Source of the DNA: Candidatus Colimorpha onthohippi
Lineage (GTDB): Bacteria; Bacteroidota; Bacteroidia; Bacteroidales; P3
DNA: 11,450 nucleotides
Assembly: GCA_018064565.1 (NCBI GenBank)
Contig: JAGHVA010000135.1
Location: 1-11,450, forward strand
Direction: 5' to 3'
The position numbers were made by a program, and so were the translations under genes. The notes under the pieces are model-generated. The model saw only the letters and a program-made list of their open reading frames with translations, was not told the origin of the DNA and ran no database searches. Positions within the stretch are counted from its first letter, which is position 1; every line of letters starts with the position of its first letter. This document shows, piece after piece, positions 1 to 7,407 of the stretch.

Positions 1-96
1 ATTGCCCAAGCCAAAGAATCGCTGTATCAACAGGGAGCGCTCTATGCGTCCATGACGGGATCAGGAGCCGCTGTGTATGGACTGTTTGCTGTATAA
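1..96 (+). CDS. ispE: 4-diphosphocytidyl-2-C-methyl-D-erythritol kinase, C-terminal end (partial)
   Basis: Frame 1 is open from the first base and ends at TAA (94-96), giving the last 31 residues of a protein cut by the window edge. The tail contains ALYASMTGSGAAVYGLF, which matches the third conserved GHMP-kinase motif (glycine/serine-rich, near the C-terminus) as it appears in IspE. IspE phosphorylates CDP-methylerythritol with ATP in the cytoplasmic MEP route to isoprenoid precursors. The assignment rests on this one motif and the usual IspE ending just after it. Another GHMP kinase is possible but less likely. The gene is followed by a 78-nt gap before fba, with no clear terminator hairpin. 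Confidence 0.82.
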   Translation: MAQAKESLYQQGALYASMTGSGAAVYGLFAV

Positions 97-128
97 AAAC
101 AATAAACTGCACATGCCAGCCGTTATCA

Positions 129-145
129 AATAGTGGATAACTATT
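129..145 (+). repeat. Small AT-rich inverted repeat upstream of fba
   Basis: AATAGT (129-134) and ACTATT (140-145) are perfect reverse complements around the 5-nt loop GGATA. A short A+T-rich stretch and then twelve A follow. The stem has only one G-C pair per arm, so it is weak. It could be a poor terminator-like or leader structure, or chance in AT-rich DNA. Confidence 0.3.
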
Positions 146-156
146 ATACATTCAAT

Positions 157-168
157 AAAAAAAAAAAA
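157..168 (+). repeat. Homopolymeric tract of 12 A in the fba leader
   Basis: Twelve consecutive A residues lie six bases upstream of the chosen fba ATG at 175. A-rich sequence ahead of the start codon is normal in Bacteroidota, where Shine-Dalgarno pairing is weak. A run this long is also prone to slippage. Length changes here would alter the leader but not the reading frame from the 175 ATG. Confidence 0.7.
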
Positions 169-174
169 TCAATC

Positions 175-1173
175 ATGGTAAATTATAAAGACTTGGGGCT
201 CGTCAACACACGAGCCATGTTTGCGAAGGCTGTAAACGGTGGTTATGCCATCCCCGCTTTCAATTTTAACAATATGGAACAACTGCAAGCCATTGTGATG
301 GCCGCTGTTGAGACCCATTCGCCTGTTATTCTGCAAGTATCAAAAGGTGCCCGCGAATATGCCAACCAAACACTATTGCGCTACATGGCAGAAGGTGCCG
401 TTGAATATGCCAAAGAGTTGGGTGAGGCGGCACCCCAGTTGGTGTTGCACTTAGATCATGGCGACAGCTATGAGACTTGCAAAAGCTGCATTGACATGGG
501 TTTTAGCAGCGTAATGATTGATGGCAGTTCGTTGCCCTACGACGAAAACGTAGCTCTTACCCGCAAAGTAGTAGAATATGCGCATCAGTTTGATGTTACC
601 GTAGAGGGAGAGTTGGGCGTATTGGCTGGTGTAGAAGATGAGGTATCAGCGGCTGAAAGTCATTATACCAAACCTGAAGAGGTGATTGATTTTGTAACCA
701 AGACTGGCGTTGATAGCTTGGCCATCTCTATCGGTACCAGCCATGGCGCATATAAGTTCACTCCCGATCAATGCACTACCGATCCTACCACTGGCAGATT
801 GGTTCCTCCTCCGTTGGCATTTGATGTACTGAAAGCCATAGAACAGAAACTGCCTGGCTTCCCTATCGTACTGCACGGCTCGAGTTCTGTGCCTCAAGAA
901 GAGGTAGATATCATCAACCACAACGGAGGTCAACTCAAGCAAGCCGTTGGTATTCCTGAGGAGCAGTTAAGGCAAGCCTCACGCAGTGCTGTGTGTAAGA
1001 TAAATATCGACTCCGACAGTCGTCTTGCCATGACCGCAGCTGTGCGTCAAACACTGGCAGAGAAACCCGCTGAATTCGACCCCCGCAAATACCTCAAGCC
1101 CGCTCGCGACCGTATGAAAAAACTATACATACACAAAATCGTAAACGTCTTGGGATCAAACGATAAGTTATAA
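175..1173 (+). CDS. fba: Class II fructose-1,6-bisphosphate aldolase
   Basis: A 332-residue cytoplasmic enzyme of glycolysis and gluconeogenesis that reversibly splits fructose-1,6-bisphosphate into dihydroxyacetone phosphate and glyceraldehyde-3-phosphate, using Zn2+. The whole chain reads like Bacteroidales class II aldolases. Visible motifs are AIPAFNFNNMEQ (25-36), HLDHGD (92-97) with catalytic Asp94 and zinc ligand His95, VEGELGVLAG (143-152) with the zinc-site Glu, SIGTSHGAYKF (185-195) with His190, and VLHGSSS (232-238) with His234. I chose ATG 175 because MVNYKDLGL is the usual Bacteroidales N-terminus. An in-frame GTG at 133 would add 14 Lys/Asn-rich residues read through the poly-A tract and is not credible. 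The gene stands alone metabolically. Its stop is 20 nt before uvrA, with no promoter seen between, so read-through into uvrA is likely. Confidence 0.97.
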   Translation: MVNYKDLGLVNTRAMFAKAVNGGYAIPAFNFNNMEQLQAIVMAAVETHSPVILQVSKGAREYANQTLLRYMAEGAVEYAKELGEAAPQLVLHLDHGDSYETCKSCIDMGFSSVMIDGSSLPYDENVALTRKVVEYAHQFDVTVEGELGVLAGVEDEVSAAESHYTKPEEVIDFVTKTGVDSLAISIGTSHGAYKFTPDQCTTDPTTGRLVPPPLAFDVLKAIEQKLPGFPIVLHGSSSVPQEEVDIINHNGGQLKQAVGIPEEQLRQASRSAVCKINIDSDSRLAMTAAVRQTLAEKPAEFDPRKYLKPARDRMKKLYIHKIVNVLGSNDKL

Positions 1174-1180
1174 TCACATC

Positions 1181-1196
1181 AAAAAAAAATCTCTTG
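1181..1196 (+). promoter_or_regulatory. uvrA translation start region with TTG codon
   Basis: Nine A residues (1181-1189), then TCTC, then TTG (1194-1196). TTG is the first codon that yields the standard UvrA N-terminus (GARVNNLKNI follows six residues later). No in-frame ATG or GTG lies between the fba stop and this codon, and there is no purine-rich Shine-Dalgarno. I infer initiation at TTG, helped by the A-rich leader and perhaps by ribosomes leaving fba. Confidence 0.65.
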
Positions 1197-4079
1197 TCGG
1201 ACATCATCATTAAAGGCGCACGCGTCAACAATCTCAAAAACATAGACGTAACCATACCACAAGGAAAACTCGTAGTGATTACGGGGTTGAGTGGCAGTGG
1301 AAAATCGTCGTTGGCCTTCGACACTTTATATGCCGAAGGACAACGACGTTATGTGGAGAGTTTGAGCAGTTATGCCCGTCAGTTTTTGGGACGCATGAAC
1401 AAACCCGATGTTGACTATATACATGGCATCTCTCCCGCTGTGGCTATAGAGCAACGGGTAAACACCAGCAATCCCCGATCAACTGTAGGCACATCCACTG
1501 AGATCTATGAATATCTCAAACTGCTCTATGCCCGCATTGGCCGCACTTTCTCACCTATAAGTGGCGTAGAAGTTTGTCGCCACACCGTGAGCGATGTGGT
1601 TGACCATGTGTATGCCCAGCCAGACAACACGCTTGTGCTGCTACTGGCTCCGCTTACCATAACCGATGACCGCCCGCTGTTGGCTCAACTCGAGATGTTG
1701 CGACAAGAGGGATTTCAACGTGTAATGGTAAAAGGTTCAATCCTTTTGATTGATGATTTTATTCCCCTTGCACAAAAGTCTGAACACGCTCCTAAAAAAC
1801 GGACAAAAAGCGACAACGATATTCAGTTGTTAGTTGACCGTATCGTTGTAAACGCACATGATGATGACCAGCATTCACGCGTAGCCGAATCGGTTCAAAC
1901 CGCTTTTTTTGAAGGTCGCGGAGAGTGTATAATACACATCAGCAAAGATGATGCCAACCCTATAATTACAAAGTTCTCCAATCGGTTTGAAGCTGATGGC
2001 ATCGCTTTTGAGAAGCCCAACCCTAATTTTTTCAGTTTTAACAATCCCTACGGAGCCTGCCCAACCTGTCAAGGCTATGGCAGTGTTATCGGTATTGACG
2101 AAAACCTTGTTGTTCCCAACAAATCACTTTCGGTGTACGAGGACGCAGTGATCTGCTGGCGCGGTGAAAAAATGCAAGAATGGAAAAAATATTTTATCCG
2201 ACATGCGAACGAATATAATTTTCCAATCCACACGCCCTACTGCGAACTAACTCAAGAACAACACGATGTGTTATGGCATGGTAGCGGAGCATGGGAAGGC
2301 ATTGATGGCTTTTTCAAAGAGATTGAAGAGCAATCCTACAAAATCCAATATCGGGTGATGCTTTCGCGTTTTAGGGGGAAAACTACATGTCCGAGTTGCC
2401 ACGACTCCCGCCTACGGAAAGACACCGAATATGTAAAAATTTGCGGGTGCAGTATCACTGATTTGGTTCGAATGCCTATTTTAGAATTGGCGCAATGGCT
2501 GACCAACATCGAGACACAACTCACACCCACAGAACTCGAAGCCACTACCAGACTGCGGCTGGAGCTACACAACCGCATCGGATACTTGGTTGAGGTGGGT
2601 CTGGGTTACCTCACTTTACATCGGCATTCCAGCACATTGAGCGGAGGAGAATCACAACGCATCAATTTAGCAACATCACTCGGAAGCTCGTTGGTGGGAT
2701 CTATGTATATCCTTGACGAACCATCTATCGGCTTACATAGCAGAGATACCGACAAACTTATCTCCGTGCTCCGCAAACTCCGAGACTTGGGCAATACCGT
2801 GATTGTTGTGGAACACGATGAGGATATAATCCGCGCTGCTGATTATGTCATTGACATCGGACCTGATGCTGGATCCAATGGTGGACAGGTGGTATATGCT
2901 GGCACCATCGGAGACTACAATCAACAAGCCTCCAACGACAGTCTCGCCTCACAATCTTACACATTGCAATACCTGTCTGGACAACGTTTTATAGCAGTTC
3001 CTACATCTCGCCGTCCCTGGCGAGATAAGATATCTGTTATTGGCGCTTTTGCAAACAATCTGAAACATATAAATGTTGATTTTCCTTTGGGCGTGATGAC
3101 CGTGGTTACGGGTGTTAGCGGATCTGGCAAGACATCGCTCGTAAAACACGTCCTATATGACTGCCTCTCTCGGCAGTTGGACGACAATCCAGAATATACA
3201 GGCAACTGTATGAAAATATCTGGTGATTTATCCCGCATCAGCAACATCGAACTCATCGACCAAAACCCAATTGGAAAATCATCCCGCAGTAACCCAGCCA
3301 CATATATGAAAGCGTACGAGGAGATTCGCGCACTTTATGCTGCTCAACCACTGGCAAAAGCACGAGGTTACCGGTCGGGATATTTTTCGTTCAATACCGA
3401 AGGTGGCAGATGCGAACACTGTCAGGGTGAGGGTATTGTAACCATCGGTATGCAGTTTATGGCAGACTTGCATTTAGTATGTGACGAATGCCATGGCACC
3501 CGGTTCAAAGAGGACACACTCGAAATCACATATCACGATATCAACGTAAGTCAAGTACTTGAAATGAGCGTTGATGAGGCTGTCGCCTTTTTCAGACAAT
3601 ATATTGAGACCGACACCGCCTACAAACATACGTTGCAGAGCATCGTTGAACACCTTGAACCTTTGCAAGCAGTGGGATTGGGATACCTAAAATTAGGCCA
3701 ATCGTCCAACACTTTGAGCGGAGGAGAAGCGCAAAGGATAAAACTTGCATCCTATTTGGTACACGGTCAAACCTCTAACCATCGGCTCTTTATCTTTGAC
3801 GAGCCATCCACGGGATTACATTTCCATGACATCCAAAAATTGATTGCGGCATTTAATCAACTGATTAGCAAAGGTCACACCATCATCGTAATTGAGCATC
3901 ACCCCGATATCATCAAAGTAGCCGACTGGGTTATTGACATGGGTCCCGAAGGCGGTAACAACGGTGGACGGGTTGTATTTCAAGGTACACCTGAAAATCT
4001 CGCCAATCATCCCGAATCATATACCGCCAAGTTTCTCAAAGGAAAACTCAACAAACAAAATAAAACCCTATACAAATGA
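1194..4079 (+). CDS. uvrA: Excinuclease ABC subunit A (UvrA)
   Basis: A 961-residue cytoplasmic ATPase, the damage-recognition dimer of nucleotide excision repair that loads UvrB. It has the tandem ABC architecture. The first half has Walker A GLSGSGKS (31-38), an intervening UvrB-binding and insertion region, signature LSGGESQR (482-489) and Walker B ILDEP (D508-E509). The second half has Walker A GVSGSGKT (640-647), signature LSGGEAQR (841-848) and Walker B IFDEP (D869-E870). The C-terminal zinc module is complete (Cys740, 743, 763, 766). The first zinc module keeps only CPTC (289-292); its other CxxC pair is replaced by Ala267 and Ile270 in FSNRFEADGI. I recall this as a feature of one of the two UvrA types in Bacteroidota. 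The length is near the usual 940-960. It starts at TTG and its TGA overlaps the next ATG by 4 nt. Confidence 0.97.
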   Translation: MSDIIIKGARVNNLKNIDVTIPQGKLVVITGLSGSGKSSLAFDTLYAEGQRRYVESLSSYARQFLGRMNKPDVDYIHGISPAVAIEQRVNTSNPRSTVGTSTEIYEYLKLLYARIGRTFSPISGVEVCRHTVSDVVDHVYAQPDNTLVLLLAPLTITDDRPLLAQLEMLRQEGFQRVMVKGSILLIDDFIPLAQKSEHAPKKRTKSDNDIQLLVDRIVVNAHDDDQHSRVAESVQTAFFEGRGECIIHISKDDANPIITKFSNRFEADGIAFEKPNPNFFSFNNPYGACPTCQGYGSVIGIDENLVVPNKSLSVYEDAVICWRGEKMQEWKKYFIRHANEYNFPIHTPYCELTQEQHDVLWHGSGAWEGIDGFFKEIEEQSYKIQYRVMLSRFRGKTTCPSCHDSRLRKDTEYVKICGCSITDLVRMPILELAQWLTNIETQLTPTELEATTRLRLELHNRIGYLVEVGLGYLTLHRHSSTLSGGESQRINLATSLGSSLVGSMYILDEPSIGLHSRDTDKLISVLRKLRDLGNTVIVVEHDEDIIRAADYVIDIGPDAGSNGGQVVYAGTIGDYNQQASNDSLASQSYTLQYLSGQRFIAVPTSRRPWRDKISVIGAFANNLKHINVDFPLGVMTVVTGVSGSGKTSLVKHVLYDCLSRQLDDNPEYTGNCMKISGDLSRISNIELIDQNPIGKSSRSNPATYMKAYEEIRALYAAQPLAKARGYRSGYFSFNTEGGRCEHCQGEGIVTIGMQFMADLHLVCDECHGTRFKEDTLEITYHDINVSQVLEMSVDEAVAFFRQYIETDTAYKHTLQSIVEHLEPLQAVGLGYLKLGQSSNTLSGGEAQRIKLASYLVHGQTSNHRLFIFDEPSTGLHFHDIQKLIAAFNQLISKGHTIIVIEHHPDIIKVADWVIDMGPEGGNNGGRVVFQGTPENLANHPESYTAKFLKGKLNKQNKTLYK

Positions 4080-4540
4080 AAGGAATCACACGCATGGCCA
4101 ATATCGGGCTGTACGGTTCCATTGGCATCACGCTTATCACATTGGCATTTTACTATCTGTGTGAGTATCGTTTTTACATCAACAATCATTCGTTTAGATG
4201 GATACTCATTGCTGGTGCAGTTTTGGCTGTGGCTGATGTATCTATTGTACTCCTAAATATAAAAAAACAACCCTCACGAATACGACAACTCGACAACCTG
4301 ACTGGTAAAGTTGAGAGTTATCTATCGCTTGTCCAAGCTATATACCGCACCACATTAGGTGTGGTGGTGGCAGAATGTGCTATTATCATACTAATCCACG
4401 ACACACGGTTGCTGATGCTGATTATCATTATGGTTCTCATGATGATACTCTGCTACCCTAACATGTACAAAGTGAAAGTAGATCTGGCTCTTGACGATGA
4501 TGAGATGAAAAGATTATACGGTGACAAATACACCGCTTGA
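4076..4540 (+). CDS. Small four-helix membrane protein of unknown function
   Basis: A 154-residue protein I do not recognise as a named family. Hydrophobic stretches at about 10-28, 42-61, 92-108 and 111-128 suggest four membrane helices in the inner membrane. A basic loop (62-91, KKQPSRIRQ at its start) and a charged tail (129-154, ending in DDDEMKRLYGDKY) are both predicted cytoplasmic if both ends face inside. There is no signal peptide, lipobox or catalytic motif. It starts in the ATGA overlap with the uvrA stop, and its TGA lies 14 nt before the helicase ATG, so it is translated between two DNA/RNA-processing genes. Intact frame and tight coupling argue that it is a real gene. The tail motif has the look of a conserved acidic segment, but the function cannot be inferred from sequence alone. 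Confidence 0.88.
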   Translation: MKGITRMANIGLYGSIGITLITLAFYYLCEYRFYINNHSFRWILIAGAVLAVADVSIVLLNIKKQPSRIRQLDNLTGKVESYLSLVQAIYRTTLGVVVAECAIIILIHDTRLLMLIIIMVLMMILCYPNMYKVKVDLALDDDEMKRLYGDKYTA

Positions 4541-4554
4541 CAATCTCCATCCTA

Positions 4555-6465
4555 ATGGAAAACTCCGTATCTCACCTACAGAGACTTACCGAGCTATTAC
4601 AGCTTGAGATGGCCTACGAAAAAGAGGCCTACTCACATGCAATATCGCCTCATCACATCTCGGGACGACTGCATGAAGGGGGGTGTCATTATCCAATTAA
4701 CATCGTTGGACACCATTACAATCCATTAGGAAAACTCATACTCGACATCACCTACCAAGCAACCGAGGAAGAACTGTTTGATAACGATAGCGACTTTGAA
4801 CCTGGGAAAACAGTCAATTTTTTTTACTTAAATGGGGACGAGACTTCACTACTATCGTATAACTGCTTTATCGAACGAGTTCAAGATCAAACCATAGAGA
4901 TAAAACTACCTGGACAGCATGCCCTTGATGCAATATTAAGTAATGCAAAACTACGGTTGTTAGGCATCCAACTGGGCATTGACACAACCTCTTATCAGGT
5001 AATGCTTGACGCACTTCATCAAGCCGCCACGAGTACCGACAGTCGTTTTGTTTCTTTACGAGAAGTACTGATTGGATCAGCTCAGCCACAGTTTAGAGCT
5101 TTTTCAGTCCCCCCCATACCATGGTTAAACCATAGTCAAAACATAGCAATTCAAAAAGTTGTATCAGCTCAACAAATTGCTATCATACACGGCCCTCCAG
5201 GCACTGGAAAAACCACCACACTGGTGGAATCAATTGTGGAAGTATTGGCTCACGAGACACAAGTGTTAGTTTGTGCACCGAGCAATATTGCTGTTGACTG
5301 TATTAGCGAGATGCTTACCAAACGCAACGTGTCTGTGTTACGTATTGGCAATCCGCTGCGTATCAGCGATGAGATGCTGGCTTGCAGCTATGAACATCGC
5401 TATTGCGACCACCCTGACTATGGCGAGTTGTGGAATATCAACCAATACCTCCACAACTATTCTTCCTCGCAAGGTCATGGACACGATCAGCAATCACACC
5501 TCAAAAGACTACGTCATCGACAAACCGAATTGGAAATCAAAATCAACGAGGATTTGTTTCGACAATCCCGCGTGATTGCTTGCACACTAATTGGTAGCGC
5601 CTATCAAATTATGGAACGCCGCCATTTCAGCACGCTTTTTATTGACGAAGCTGCGCAAGCACTTGAACCCGCATGCTGGGCTGCCATACTCAAAGCCGAC
5701 CGCGTAATCCTAAGCGGAGACCATAAGCAGTTGCCTCCCACTGTAAAATGTGTTGAAGCTGCCAGGCAAGGATTAGACCGCACCTTGATGCAACATGTGG
5801 TCAGCACAAAGAGCAGTTGCGTGTCACTGCTTGACACGCAATACCGCATGAACAAAGACATCATGCAGTTCCCATCCAATTGGTTTTATCACGACAAACT
5901 GAAAGCTGCCCCCGAAGTAGCAGACAGACTCGTCCATATAATGGACACTCCCCTCACTTGGATTGACACGTCAACACTGGACTACTCCGAACACCAAGTA
6001 GCACAAACACCAAGTTTGAGCAATGCTGCTGAAGCTCGTTTGCTGGTGCTAACTCTCCGCGAATATGTAGAGAGCATCGGGTTGCAACATTTTATCGATG
6101 ATCGCATCGACATAGGCATTATTTCGCCATATAGATCACAAGTCCGACTGCTGCGCCGAATGATAAAAACACAACGGTTGCTAAAACCATTACGCAGCCA
6201 AATCAGCATACATACAGTGGATGGATTCCAAGGTCAAGAGCGCGATGTTATCATCATCAGCACCGTACGAGATAACAACCAGCAACAGATAGGATTTTTG
6301 CGTGACCTACGACGAATGAACGTAGCTATCACTCGAGCTCGGATGAAACTCATAATCGTAGGAAATACACAAACACTCAACACCCACCCATTCTACCACC
6401 ACCTCATCCAACATTTCGCAGACAACGGCAATCTCATCGTTCCTCAAGAAAACCCAAATCAATGA
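4555..6465 (+). CDS. Superfamily 1 helicase, UPF1/IGHMBP2 (DNA2/NAM7)-like
   Basis: A 636-residue cytoplasmic ATP-dependent helicase of the UPF1-like SF1B group, acting on DNA and/or RNA. An N-terminal region (about 1-180) carries a beta-barrel-like 1B segment. Then come motif I GPPGTGKTT (213-221), motif Ia VCAPSNIAVD, a helical insertion with a basic run near KRLRHRQ, motif II DEAAQ (364-368), motif III GDHKQLPPT (388-396), motif IV-like LDTQYRMN, ISPYRSQVRLLRR, motif V DGFQGQERD (556-564) and motif VI MNVAITRAR (588-596). All key ATPase residues are present. ATG 4555 gives a family-like N-terminus (MENSVSHLQRLTELLQLE). A TTG at 4537, overlapping the previous stop, would add six residues and cannot be excluded. 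The stop overlaps the next ATG by 4 nt. The helicase family is certain; its biological substrate is not. Confidence 0.94.
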   Translation: MENSVSHLQRLTELLQLEMAYEKEAYSHAISPHHISGRLHEGGCHYPINIVGHHYNPLGKLILDITYQATEEELFDNDSDFEPGKTVNFFYLNGDETSLLSYNCFIERVQDQTIEIKLPGQHALDAILSNAKLRLLGIQLGIDTTSYQVMLDALHQAATSTDSRFVSLREVLIGSAQPQFRAFSVPPIPWLNHSQNIAIQKVVSAQQIAIIHGPPGTGKTTTLVESIVEVLAHETQVLVCAPSNIAVDCISEMLTKRNVSVLRIGNPLRISDEMLACSYEHRYCDHPDYGELWNINQYLHNYSSSQGHGHDQQSHLKRLRHRQTELEIKINEDLFRQSRVIACTLIGSAYQIMERRHFSTLFIDEAAQALEPACWAAILKADRVILSGDHKQLPPTVKCVEAARQGLDRTLMQHVVSTKSSCVSLLDTQYRMNKDIMQFPSNWFYHDKLKAAPEVADRLVHIMDTPLTWIDTSTLDYSEHQVAQTPSLSNAAEARLLVLTLREYVESIGLQHFIDDRIDIGIISPYRSQVRLLRRMIKTQRLLKPLRSQISIHTVDGFQGQERDVIIISTVRDNNQQQIGFLRDLRRMNVAITRARMKLIIVGNTQTLNTHPFYHHLIQHFADNGNLIVPQENPNQ

Positions 6466-7394
6466 ACCAAAATACCCATAAAGCACCACCACCGCTGAAA
6501 GCAGGCTGCCGTGTAGCCATCGTGGCTACCGCCAGAAAAATCAACACCACCGATTTGGATGCGACAATACAACTGCTGCACTCTTGGGGGCTTGATGTTG
6601 TGGTACCACAAGGCGTAGAAGCCACTTACGGACAACTGGCTGGTACCGACGACCACCGTGCGAAATTGCTGCAACAAGCTATTGACGACACTTCTATTCA
6701 CGCCATTCTCTGCGCATGTGGTGGCTATGGGACAGTGAGAATTATCGATCGTATTGACTTTTCATCATTACAAACCAATCCTAAATGGATTATCGGCTAC
6801 AGCGATATCACCGTACTGCACAGCCATATTCACCAACACACCTCATGCCAGACGCTTCATGCAATCATGCCTATCAACATCACCCATGATGCCCTTCTAA
6901 ATTCTACTCCTGCAACCAATACACTCCATGACCTTCTATTTGGATTGCCCATACAACCCTATGCCATACCTCCACACAAACTAAATCAAGCCGGTACAGC
7001 CACAGCACCAGTAGTTGGTGGCAATTTGTCTATCTTATACAGCCTATGTGGGTCTGACAGCGATATCGACACTCGCGGAAAAATTTTAATGATAGAGGAC
7101 ATCGATGAATACCTATACCATATAGACCGGATGATGCAAAACATGCAACGCACTGGAAAACTCTCTCAATTGGCAGGCTTGATTGTCGGTCAATTTACCG
7201 ACATGCACGATAATGCTGTTCCATTTAGCAGCGATGCATATCACATCATAAGCCAATACACCCAAAACTACGACTATCCAGTACTATTTAATGCACCTTT
7301 CGGCCATGTAGGCACACGGAATTTGGCAATACCAATAGGAAGTGTTATCTCAATTACCGTGCACGACAACCAACCTTCAACTATTCAGCTTTAA
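6462..7394 (+). CDS. ldcA: Muramoyltetrapeptide (LD-)carboxypeptidase, peptidase family S66
   Basis: A 310-residue protein matching LdcA/MccF-family serine peptidases. LdcA removes the terminal D-Ala from murein tetrapeptides during cytoplasmic peptidoglycan recycling. The catalytic triad is readable: Ser114 in GYSDIT (nucleophile elbow), Glu212 in MIEDIDEYLYHIDRM, and His282 in FGHVGTRNLAIPIG. The N-terminal LKAGCRVAIVATA and CACGGYGTVRIID blocks are also typical. There is no signal peptide or lipobox, consistent with a cytoplasmic role. The length is usual (about 300). It begins in an ATGA overlap with the helicase stop and ends 13 nt before the deacetylase-like gene. An MccF-type microcin-immunity role is the main alternative within S66, but the lack of any microcin genes and the envelope-related neighbours favour recycling. 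Confidence 0.92.
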   Translation: MNQNTHKAPPPLKAGCRVAIVATARKINTTDLDATIQLLHSWGLDVVVPQGVEATYGQLAGTDDHRAKLLQQAIDDTSIHAILCACGGYGTVRIIDRIDFSSLQTNPKWIIGYSDITVLHSHIHQHTSCQTLHAIMPINITHDALLNSTPATNTLHDLLFGLPIQPYAIPPHKLNQAGTATAPVVGGNLSILYSLCGSDSDIDTRGKILMIEDIDEYLYHIDRMMQNMQRTGKLSQLAGLIVGQFTDMHDNAVPFSSDAYHIISQYTQNYDYPVLFNAPFGHVGTRNLAIPIGSVISITVHDNQPSTIQL

Positions 7395-7407
7395 CCATTC
7401 AACATCC

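Noticed and set aside
133..174. N-terminal extension of the aldolase from a GTG at 133
   Set aside because: It adds 14 residues read through the poly-A tract (KKKK) that the family lacks; ATG 175 gives the standard MVNYKDLGL start.
2957..3301. Minus-strand open frame of 114 codons opposite uvrA
   Set aside because: It lies wholly antisense to a highly conserved UvrA segment with no recognisable protein motif, so it is a shadow.
3934..4164. Plus-strand open frame of 76 codons bridging uvrA and the membrane-protein gene
   Set aside because: It overlaps two well-supported genes in a different frame and shows no family features.
7342..7407. Longer start (GTG 7342) for the DUF7033 protein
   Set aside because: It lies inside ldcA and adds 22 residues not seen in the family; ATG 7408 starts the family-like N-terminus right after the ldcA stop.
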